Source: Diphasiastrum complanatum
Taxonomy: Eukaryota > Streptophyta > Lycopodiopsida > Lycopodiales > Lycopodiaceae
Assembly (NCBI GenBank): GCA_029204225.1
Contig: CM055098.1
Coordinates: 13,111,815-13,175,814 of the forward strand
DNA length: 64,000 nt
Reading direction: 5' to 3'
Shown: positions 19,943-28,985 of the stretch, in pieces
Layout of the letters: each line of letters begins with the position of its first letter
How positions within the stretch are numbered: the first letter of the stretch is position 1
Program-made: the position numbers and the translations under genes
Notes under the pieces: generated by a model
Told to the model about the DNA's origin: nothing
Database searches by the model: none
The model's input: the letters and a program-made list of their open reading frames with translations, nothing else

Positions 19943-22900
19943 ATGGTGCAATCCGACCTTTTCCGGTCTGTGGGACGAGGTAGACATTGTCAGGCGGGTT
20001 GCCGACAAGGCCAACAAGACCGGTTAGAAGATCGTGCGCTGCCGATACTGTCTCGTCGAGTTTGCTGCATCCCGCACTCGCCTTAAAGGCCATCTGCTCG
20101 GTGTACGCGCCAAAAATGGTGCCACCTTGAATGCTGCCCCTTGTGGCAGCATGAAGCGACTACTGGACACCTACGGGCCGCGGCTCGTGGCAGGGCAGAA
20201 CACCATTTCGGAGGGCATTCTCCGATTTTGCACCGCTCCTTATGTGGCTGACCCAGAGTTGCTGCCTGCTTGGCTGGCACGCACGAGGAGAGGGAGTGCA
20301 TCCTCCTCCAGTCCCTTTGCCCCTCATCCCCCTCAGACAGTTCCGCCACACGCACCCCCATCTGCTCAGATTCTGGTGGATCCCGTCCCATCGCGTCCGC
20401 CAGTTGCCACTGCGGTTCCACCACCACCCAATGTTGCTCGCACTCCCCCAGTCTACGACTTTCTCATCGACTCTCCGCCACCCGAGCAGGCCCAGGATGC
20501 TACTGCTGGGGCCTTCGAGGATGTGGAAGAGATCCCTTCTTCCTTCCCTTCCCATCCGGATGACCTCCTCAGCCAGCAGTTTTCGTACCCCATGCCAGGT
20601 GTGCTGCTGCACCCATCCCTGCCAGTGCATCCCACTCTCCCCATTCCACGTCTACAGCCGATGCATCCACCAGTGCCCAGCCTGTAGTGTCATCGTCCAT
20701 TCCCGTCACGGTTGGTGCACCGTGCTGGAGGTCCTCCACCCGTCGCCCACCAGGGAGAGCCCTTGTGCAGTAGACCATTCGCGGCGCGCATCAGCCGCAC
20801 ATGGACAGAGAGGCCACACAGGCCGTGGCCAGTCTGATTTACGAGTTGAACCTACCCTTTGCCATCACCGACTCTGAGCCCTTTAGAAGGGCCTTCCGCC
20901 TTGCACAGTCTGTCAGCCCTAGCTGGAGAGTCCCTAGTTCAGAGGTTGTCCGCACACACATGCTGAGGGATAGGGTTGAGTCCTTGTCTAGAGAGATGGA
21001 GCCTCTGAGTCGGCACTGGGCCACTTACGATTGTAGCATCATGTCCGATGGCTGGACTGATGTCAGGAGGAGGCCGATCCTCAACATACTGGTCTCCAGC
21101 TGCATGGGCACACAGTTTTTGAGGGCAGTGGATTGCAGCAGGGGGGGGGAGAGTCATATTTGCAGAGTTCATGTTTGATGTCATCAGGTCTTCCATCCTA
21201 GCCATAGGCCCACAACATGTCGTCACGGTGGTGACGAACAATGCCACGAATTGCATTCAGATGGGTGTACTGCTAGAGGCCGAGTTCCCTCATATTGTTC
21301 ATACCCCCTGTGCAGCGCACGTCATAGACCTTCTGATGGGGGACATAGGAGCACTTCCCTGGGTTAGAGCCATCGTCCGGGAGGCCCTCTTCCTGGTGAC
21401 TTTTGTCACCAGAAAGAGGCGTGTTCTTGCCATGTTCCGGGTATTCAGCCATCTGGACCTCCGTAAGCCAGCCCCCACACGCTTTGCATTCGACTTGGTG
21501 GTCATCGACCCTCTTATCAGGTGTAGGGCGCAACTTCTACAGATGGTTGCCAGTGATCTTTGGCGTGCCAGTACGTTTCGGTACAGTGAGGATGGGGAGC
21601 ACTTCTCCTCCACAGTGAGGGGAGACCAGTTTTGGAGTGATGCACAGACATTGTCAGGACTGCTTCGACCACTCTACATTGTGCTTTGCATGGCTGACAG
21701 CGAGGGGTCGACACTTGGACTGGGATATGAGCTCATGGACCGGATTGGACAGTTCCTGCAGCTGCCCATCTTGCAGCCAGAGAGGTAAGCGGTACAGTGT
21801 TGCAATTGACCTTTATCTTCTCAGTACTTGCTAGTTTGTTTTTCTGTCAATGTTAAGCTTTTTCGTAATGCCCTAAACCACATGCCCCTCACCTGCAGGA
21901 TGACAGAGCTGAAGTTCATATGGGAGATGCGGTGGAACTACTTCCACAGGAGTATCCACAGCGTTGCACACATGCTGCATCCCCTTTTCCTCTCTCCGAT
22001 ACAGGTCGCAGACAGGGAACTCGAGGCCGATTGGCTTCAGTACATTCACAGGGTGGGTCCACACATAGGTTTGGATCCTATCAGGCTCATGGAGGAGCTC
22101 GCTGCATTTCGTTTCGGTATGGGCACGTTCGGTCACCCGGCTGCTCAGGATCGAGAGAGGAGGCAGCTCCCCATTACCTGGTGGACCATGTTCGGCAGCA
22201 GCTATCCTCCATACAGCGTCTTGCACTGCGGGTCCTTTCACAGGTATGCATCTCATCTCATCCTCCCTTGCTGTGTTTCGTTGACGTTCCACCCGTGCAC
22301 GTGTGCTGAACCATTTCATTGCACGTACCACAAGACTGCGCTGCCTTCGTGTGTGGCGTAATTGGAGCACATGGGCACTCATTCACACGAGGAGAAGAAA
22401 CAGGTTGTCAGTGAGTCAGTTGGAGCGATTGGTGTTCTGTATCACCAACGCACGTCTCGCCAGGAGACTGCCGACCATTACGAGTGCATTGCAGGTGAAA
22501 AGCTATTCTCCCATTGCATGTTGGTTGACGTCTCACTAAAATGTAGGTTTCAATTTTTGATCGAGTTGTTTTCCTGACACGCTCAATTTTGCAGACGAAG
22601 ATATCAGATTTGGAGCGCCAGGTCGACTTGCCTATGGACAACACCCATCCCATGCCTGTAGATGACCTGGGCACACAGTTGATGGCATAGAGAGAGAGAG
22701 GGAGCTTGTCGAGATGAGAGAGAGAGAGCTTGGGCTTGAGCACAGAGAGCCTCCATTGTATGAGATGGAGGAGGCTCTTGATAGAGGGCAGAGTGGTTTA
22801 GATGCCGGTCCCGCAGATGTTTGGATGCGTGCAGCACAGAGTCATGGCCGTTACTACGATAACACACCAGAAAAGGCACTAGATGACTTTGATTGCATAG

Positions 22901-23275
22901 ATTGGGAGGCCATGCAGGGTCTACAAGGTGCACATGATGAGGCACGGGATGATTCAGAGGTTGGTGCACAGGATGATTCAGTGGATGGTGCACAGGATGA
23001 GACCCAGAGCCCAGAGCATTTGTATTCAGATGCCCAGCTGGACGACCTGATTGCCACATTTGATTCAGAGGCCCAGCAGATGCCGAGTGTCAGGGCACCC
23101 CCTTCATCTCTTGCCAGCATGCCATACACAGAGTCCCAGCCAGAGCAGCCGCACGAGGTGTCCACAGTTCCTCCAGCTCCTCAGAGGGTATATGTGCGCC
23201 GCACAGCTCCTCCAGTGCCACCGACGCCATTCAGGCCTGCAGCCCCTCCATCGCCGTCCACTTCTGCAGCACCAG
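19943..23275 (+). pseudogene. hAT transposase gene, copy C (several disablements)
   Basis: Domains in order are the BED finger (CRYCLVEFAASRTRLKGH, 20037-20092), the Ser/Pro linker (20270-20780), DUF659 core (20801-21784) with DGWTDVRRRP, NNATN, TPCAAHVIDLLM and ELMDRIGQFL, an exon at 21899-22243 ending in a WW-containing segment, the hATC domain at about 22337-22494 (WRNWSTWALIHTRRRNRL) and an acidic tail from 22595. Introns at 21785-21898, near 22244-22336 and at 22495-22594 have GT/AG borders. Damage includes an extra T near 19960, a TAG at 20025-20027, stops near 20685 and 20770, a G-run frameshift near 21145 and a TAG at 22688. The BED exon and core are nearly identical to copy B, so both are young relative to copy A. 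Confidence 0.85.
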
Positions 23276-23582
23276 GTCTCGAGCACACGGAATGGGTATC
23301 ACTGATAGTTATAGTACCCAAGAAGAGCGGCAAAATGCAGATTTGTGTGAATCTGATGGCGCTAAATACAGTCACCAAAAAAGATCATTTTTTTTTACCA
23401 TTTATGGAAAGTGTCCTCGACAGAGTAGTCGACGCCGAGGCCTATAGTTTTCTAGACGGTACAATCAGGTGAAGATAGCCCCCCAAGACCAGCACAAAAC
23501 AACATTTGCCTCGGAATGGAGAACCTATGCCTATAAAGTGATGCCATTCGGACTTTGCAATGCCCCAAGCACCTTCCAATCT
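23276..23582 (+). mobile_element. Ty3/gypsy reverse-transcriptase segment inside hAT copy C
   Basis: Translation gives EWVSLIVIVPKKSGKMQICV, then LNTVTKKDHFFLPFMESVL and AEAYSFLDG. A frame slip follows, then YNQVKIAPQDQHKTTFASEW and YKVMPFGLCNAPSTFQ. These are consecutive RT motifs of Ty3/gypsy elements; the catalytic YxDD lies beyond the fragment. The left part is in frame with the preceding hAT tail in the open frame 22714-23472. There are no LTRs or flanking gypsy domains, so it is a captured fragment of about 300 bp. Confidence 0.85.
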
Positions 23583-23978
23583 TCTTCCACCTCAACACAT
23601 GTTGTATATAATTTCAATATTTTTTCATTTTGAATGTCCACTCTCCTCCAGTGGCAGCACCCACTCCACGTCCTCCTCCTTTGGTAGCACCCACTCCACT
23701 GGCTCCCCCTTTGGCAGCACCCAGGATGTACCAGTACCGGCCACCGCAGCGCCCCTTTCAGTACATATCGCCGCTGTACTTGCCTCCTTCACAGACAGTC
23801 CCTCCACCAGCAGCAGCCCCACGGGCACACACTCCAGGAGCTCATCATCCTCGCTCAGCTGCACAGGGAGTTCCCTCTTTTGCTTCCCTATCCCAGCCGG
23901 CCTCAGCTTGGGCCCAGCCTAGCCAGCCAGGTGATTTGCATGGGGGTGACGAGGCATTGACAGCTCCTCTTGTCCACA
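23583..23978 (+). pseudogene. Pro/Ala-rich tail segment after the gypsy fragment
   Basis: PPVAAPTPRPPPLVAPTP and SQPASAWAQPSQPGDLHGG are encoded in one open frame (23630-24244). Composition fits a low-complexity extension of the transposase tail. A TTCATTTTGAATGTCC...CTCCTCCAG stretch just before it looks like an intron end. At 23979 the sequence switches to the reverse of the accessory gene. Confidence 0.45.
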
Positions 23979-24108
23979 GGTGTCTCTCTCGAGTTTGTCG
24001 CAGCATCTCTGCCTCTTGCTTCCGATGCCTTTCGTTGTGCCTTCGGACATCTTCCTCGAGCTTCCTCCTGGCTTCGCCCTCAGGCCTTGGTGGTATGCGC
24101 TCTGCCAT
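23979..24108 (-). pseudogene. MAERIPP accessory gene, copy C (truncated)
   Basis: The minus strand encodes MAERIPPRPEGEARRKLEED, then RRHNERHRKQEAEMLRQT, close to copy B. After about 40 residues it runs into the transposase-tail segment, so the Pro hinge and second helix are lost. The ATG and upstream promoter are intact. Confidence 0.75.
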
Positions 24109-24203
24109 CTCACGACACCCTGTTTCTCGAACTGGCTCTCACAATGCCTCTCACAACCTCTCTCTCACAGCCTCTCACTGGCTCTCACAGCCTTGTGAGT
24201 GCC

Positions 24204-24210
24204 TATTTAA
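24204..24210 (-). promoter_or_regulatory. TATA-like box of the accessory gene, copy C
   Basis: The minus strand reads GTTAAATAGGCACTCACAAG, about 97 bp upstream of the MAERIPP ATG. It is identical in its core to copies A and B. Confidence 0.6.
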
Positions 24211-24339
24211 CCCCACAGCCTGTTCCCCCATGTGCAGTTGTTGATGATCGCTCCATGTGCCCTTGTACCTGTCCCCATTAATTGTGATGTGCTACTGTAC
24301 CTGCTCCATGTACCTGTACCACATGCTGCACTCCGATTG

Positions 24340-24600
24340 GGTCCGTGGTCTGCTCTCCCACAATGCCCATGTGACGATGTACCTGTTCGGATTTGTCCCA
24401 TGTGCCTCTGTACCTGCCCCCATGTGATGCTGCCCCCCTGTGTTGGTCTCCCATTGGCCCCATGGTCTGCTCACCCACAGTGCCTATGTGCCTCTGTACT
24501 TGCCCTCATGTGATGCTACCCCCTTGTGTTGGTCTCCCATTGGCCCCTCGGTCTGCTCACCCGCAGTGCCCATGTGCCATTGCACCAGTCCCCTGCATCA
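24340..24600 (-). repeat. Subterminal tandem repeats with inverted CCAAT box, copy C
   Basis: About three units of 85-120 bp share GGTCTGCTCACCC, CATGTGCCTCTGTACCTGCC and GGTCTCCCATTGGCCCC. They are closely related to 19190-19380 and lie between the accessory promoter and the right terminal module. Confidence 0.65.
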
Positions 24601-24719
24601 TGTATTGTACCCTCTTTTTTACACCCAGAACCACTTTTTTTTTACTTTTTTTGGTCCTTTTTTGGTAGTTAATATGCAAAAAAAAATTATTAAAATTATT
24701 AAAAAAAAAATATTAAAAA

Positions 24720-24805
24720 TGGTACCGCCCTGGTACCGTGGGTCTGCGGGCGGTACCGTACCGGCGGTACCACTGATATGGTACCAGCGGTACCACGGGG
24801 TACTA

Positions 24806-24853
<48 letters not shown>
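24720..24853 (+). repeat. Right GGTACC-rich end of element C and (TA)n tract
   Basis: GGTACCGCCCTGGTACCGTG and further GGTACC words end in GGGGTACTATGA at 24806. They are followed by a (TA)n run from 24807 to 24853. Confidence 0.7.
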
Positions 24854-24857
<4 letters not shown>

Positions 24858-25110
24858 TGGTTTATGACATTTGATCATTCTCATGAGGCATGTGGAATGT
24901 GGATCATTTTCCATGTTTTTGTATCAAGTAAATTGTGATCAAGTTTCAATTTGGTATGCTGAGTGCTTCGTGTATGCTTTGTATGACCTGTTTAGTATGC
25001 ATCACTACGTCATATCTGATGTTGGTTTGTTAATGTTCAGAATTCTGTTAGCCTCTACGTCATGACTCATGACGTTAAATTGACTTTACTAGTCGGTTGT
25101 TGGTTGGTAG

Positions 25111-25284
25111 CTGTGGCGGACCCTGGTCGCGTCTGCGTCCGGACGCGGACGGGCCAGGGGTGCGTCCGGGTTAAAAAAAAAATATGGACGCGTCCGACCC
25201 CGCGTCCGGGGGTCGGACGCGTCCGGGTCCGGACGCCGGACGCGGACGCGGAATGCCCACGTCCGGCCCGGACCCTCATGTCTG
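25111..25284. mobile_element. MITE-like hAT element with target duplication
   Basis: A CGTCCG-rich segment of about 174 bp is flanked by an exact direct repeat TGGTTGGTAG (25101-25110 and 25283-25292). Using the last 8 bases, GTTGGTAG, as the target duplication gives element ends CTGTGGCGGACCC and, reversed, CAGACATGAGGGTCC. An 8-bp duplication and CAG-like ends fit the hAT superfamily. It has no coding capacity. The right arm is the inverted form of the modules at 5819, 7092, 7313 and 7449. Confidence 0.7.
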
Positions 25285-25292
25285 GTTGGTAG

Positions 25293-26321
25293 TTTGTTCG
25301 TTTGCCTTGTCCTTTTGCTCTTTCATTATTCTCAATCAGACTAGAAATCTGGATTCTGCAATAATTGTGATTTTTCGAAAAGGTTGCTAAATGACTTCTA
25401 GAAGGTCCTTAGTAACTTGTTACTCTACGTGGCAGCACATTGTGTATGATTGTAAACCATGACAATAAACTGGAATTTGGACTGTAAGAGAATTAAACAC
25501 CATGCCTCAATGATCGCTACTAGTCTGATTGGCAATTTACAAACTTTTGCAATATATTTTTTGAACTATTTTACAGCTTTTAGGTGATGTTTTTTTTCAC
25601 CCTTACACATCCTTTAAAACAAAAAATGAAAAAAATCAGAAAAAAAAATTCACAACATTCCGATCTGGCTTGCTACAGTTTTTTGCAAACATTTTGGAAT
25701 GTGCATTCCAAAACGCTATTGGAACGTTGTGCATCTATGAATAAAACCAAAGACACCCAACCACGAGTGTGACAATGACTAATTGTAGTGATGTTCTCAC
25801 TAAACTGGATGAAGCTCTATTGCATATGGTTTGCTACGCAAGATGATTACTAAGAGTCTTTGGCAAATAGAGGAACATGCACATGGATCACAAAGTCAAT
25901 TGCCACCAATCTCCGTCCCCTCATGATAGGCCGATCATTAATAGTACGATCTGTCTGCAAGCCTAGCTCTTGCATTGGAGACTGATGTCAAGGACCTCCA
26001 AGCGATTGGTTGTATATGGTGGTGTACCACAACCGTCAAAGTTGTAGTTTGACCCATCAGTAAACTTTATGACCAGCTAGTCAGTTGGAAATCAACGTTA
26101 GTTTTTAGTGCCAGATCTAAGGTTGAAGACACCAGTCCGGTTCAAGAGTGCGCTGGAGTCTGCCTTTCTTTAGAGCGCTAAACCTGCTCCATAAATGGCT
26201 TTCATACACTCCCCAAAAATGCTTGAAAAACCTCGCTGATTCCGCTGGATAAGTGCGCCCTAATTGCTCATTTTTTAGTCCTGGAAATTGTGCATAAACT
26301 ATGCTGAAACATGCGAAGAAA
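25293..26321. other. AT-rich stretch without supported gene
   Basis: Only short open frames occur. Poly-A and poly-T runs near 25590-25660 look like old insertion debris. Confidence 0.4.
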
Positions 26322-26465
26322 GCTCTGATACCAGTGTTAGTAACAACATTTCCACAAGAAGGCAAAGCTCTATCGAAAATTGCACTACACTTTTCCAGGA
26401 ACCGGTTGATTCCGATAGCAATGGCAGTATGCTCACAGGCAAGAATGGTGATGGCTCTGATACCA
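26322..26465 (-). other. Two minus-strand copia PBS motifs 132 bp apart
   Basis: GCTCTGATACCA, the exact reverse complement of the initiator-Met PBS, occurs at 26322-26333 and 26454-26465. They are followed by GTGTTAG and CTGTTAGGAAC, which look like LTR edges. This suggests two overlapping or nested minus-strand copia relics. I could not find paired LTRs. Confidence 0.5.
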
Positions 26466-26959
26466 CTGTTAGGAACATCATAACCAAGCTGGTCTAACCC
26501 ACCAGCCAATGGATTCTCTTATAGAATGCCCTCCTAGCCCAAACTTGGTTTGCATGCGGTAGGTGGCAGTTGCTACTGACATTCACCGTTCATACTGCAT
26601 GCATGGACTGCATGGCCCCCAACCGTCATGCATGTGTTTGCATGGGCATTATTGGCCCTCATACCAACTGCATGGTATGCATGCATGCATGCCACTGACT
26701 GCCCTCTGGTGGTTAGCTGCACCTAGAAGTACTGTTAGGTTCAGTCGAGTTACGGTACAAGGGCAATGTGAGAGAAACAACACACCAAGACGCACAAATC
26801 ACATTTTGGCAGCTTGTCTTTGTAGAGAAACTTCTCATATACCATTGTCTACAACCCTTTTACGAAAGAAATATTGAAGCAAGTGAGATGCAAACCAACA
26901 TTCACAGTGCCGTCATGCGAGACTTTGAGGATCAAGGACTTGCATGCTGATGCTACATC

Positions 26960-27420
26960 CATCTAAACCCAAATGAAGGTTTTCAAAGCAGAATGGAACA
27001 AGTATGGATGCTCTATTGTTTGTGATGGCTGGTTGGACAACAAAAACAAAGCAATTATCAACATTTTGGCAAGTTTTGATGCTGGTATATTCATCAAGTT
27101 TATATAGAAGTCGTTGCATGAAATTGGATGATTAGATTTATAACTGCTTAAGAAGGTTATTTAAGAGGTTGGGTTGGAAAAAGTTGTGCAAATTGTGATG
27201 GATAGTGTGACTTAATGTGCTTATGCTGGGGACTCCCTTATGCTGAAGTATCCTTCATTCATTGCACTGTGACTGTCTTGATTTGGCATTCAAATACACA
27301 AGGATTTGATTGGGTGAGGCCCACTATTTGGTGTGCAAGGGAGATCGTACATATATTAGAAGAAATGAAGTGTTTTGGCCGACTTTCACAAATGTACTGC
27401 TAAAGATTCGTTGAGGCCTT
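26960..27420 (+). pseudogene. Strongly decayed hAT transposase core (copy E)
   Basis: WNKYGCSIVCDGWLDNKNKA at about 26995-27050 matches the DUF659 signature. Further on are a degenerate QIVMDSVT and LMLKYPSF with IDWV-like remains. Frames change repeatedly and stops are frequent. It is less GC-rich than copies A to D and belongs to a different, older hAT lineage. Confidence 0.6.
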
Positions 27421-28119
27421 GTAACACACGATTCGTGCATATGTACATTGTTTTTGAAAATTAGGTTCATGTCAAGGATGCATCGATGAGGCTACCATGC
27501 TTGTGCATGAATGTGTAAATAGTACCTCCTATAAACCTTGTACCCTTGGAAGGATCATACATAAATTCGTATTCATTTGATATCCTGAAAATCTTGCATT
27601 TAAATGCTTTGAAATGGTAAGTCTAGGCACCCTCGGCCCACGCCGAGGCTAAGAAAGGTTCTTACAGAGTGCATGATCATAACTCTGTTACTGTTGTGCT
27701 GTTACCTTCTTCTCTTGAAAAAGGCAATACGTGTGTAGTGTTTTCATGTTTCGTACGTAGTAAAGCTTGCCAAGTGTGGACAGTTTCCAGTCTGAAGGTA
27801 TAGGGCATGTGCTTTTCATGCTATAAATACTTGAAATTACAATGAAGCAGGTGGATTGTGTTGGTCTTTCAAGCAATAATTTTCTGAAGTGGAGTGTGTA
27901 TGGCCTATTGTGCTTCTTTATACTCATGTTGCAAACATTAGGATTTCTCTCAATCCTTATTTTGATACAAATCTGATATTTCTCTACACTTTAAACTGCA
28001 AATTATTATTGGTTGTAAAGAGCTAGATAAGGTTCAGGAAGCGTCATCCGTTTTGCCAGTGTCACGATGTTGCTGTAAACTTCTTGTGTGAGTTGAAGAT
28101 TTTTTCATTTTCTGTTAAA
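27421..28119. other. No gene recognised
   Basis: AT-rich sequence with short frames only; no repeat or motif can be supported. Confidence 0.4.
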
Positions 28120-28347
28120 ATGGAAGATGGTGGTTTACTACATGTAAGGCAATTGATGCAGGTGCCAATCTTGGAGCTTCTTGTTTATATGCATTCCAGA
28201 GCAGGAGATCAAGCTCGTGTACGTACTATATTGCACTTGGTTCAGCAACCTGCTTTAAATGTACATAACCCAGCTTATATTCGAAATGCACACATTTCAG
28301 CTATGGAACAGCTATTTCTTCAAAGGTTTTCTGGTGAAATTTCTTGA
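28120..28347 (+). other. Exon-like open segment of unknown identity
   Basis: After TTGATGCAG, a plausible splice acceptor at 28160, the frame reads VPILELLVYMHSRAGDQARV, then LVQQPALNVHNPAYIRNAHI, to a stop at 28347. Another exon-like piece after GCATCAG at 29147 reads VLNEEWQSLSLAPELCASEW. Codon use looks more gene-like than the surroundings, but I do not recognise the family and the pieces do not assemble. They may be parts of a broken host gene. Confidence 0.3.
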
Positions 28348-28515
28348 AAGCTATTCAGTAATCTCCATGGCATCAAGACTCTTACCCCGGCCTGCATTTC
28401 CTTTGCATGAAGTCTTCTGAACTTCCACAGAATGGTACATCTTTTTTGTCGAATATGAGTTATGCCCAGTATTTTTTGAATCATTTTCCTGGTTCACGTG
28501 TACGTACATCCATTC

Positions 28516-28553
<38 letters not shown>

Positions 28554-28942
28554 TTTTTTCTGGACACGTGAAAATCCTAACCCTATAACTCAACTGCAAA
28601 GGAGTGCAACGTTGCCGAATTAAAAATTAGGAACTGGAGTTTTGAAGCAATGAGCTAAAAGAAGAATGCCTCTCATCAACAAGAATAATGTGGACAATAA
28701 CTGGATATTACAAGAGAGTGTAAAATAGAAAATATTTATCTCGAATGTGCCTGTCCACTGCAAACAAGCACACGATCATGCCCAAAATACAAAGTGTTAA
28801 AAGGAAACAGATGAGTAAAACTCAATAAGAGAATGTTGCATGCTATCTTGGAGAAACTGGTTTCATGGGCAACTGGCAGTTACCAGAGCTGTAGATGTAC
28901 ATGCTAATTCAAATTCACAATGTGACATCTTGAGCTCTTGAG

Positions 28943-28985
<43 letters not shown>

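Larger units (their letters stand above)
19627..24806 (+). mobile_element. hAT element C, about 5.2 kb, two-gene layout
   Basis: The left end TCATAGGTCCCGCGGTACTG follows the TA tract at 19612-19626. The right end closes CACGGGGTACTATGA at a long TA tract (24807-24853). The reverse complement of the right end begins TCATAGTACCCCG, pairing with the left end. Inside are a broken transposase gene on the plus strand and a truncated accessory gene with promoter and subterminal repeats on the minus strand. This copy gives the fullest view of the family layout. Confidence 0.7.

Noticed and set aside
26117-26509. Minus-strand open frame of 130 codons
   Set aside because: It overlaps two PBS-type motifs and LTR-like sequence and shows no protein motif.
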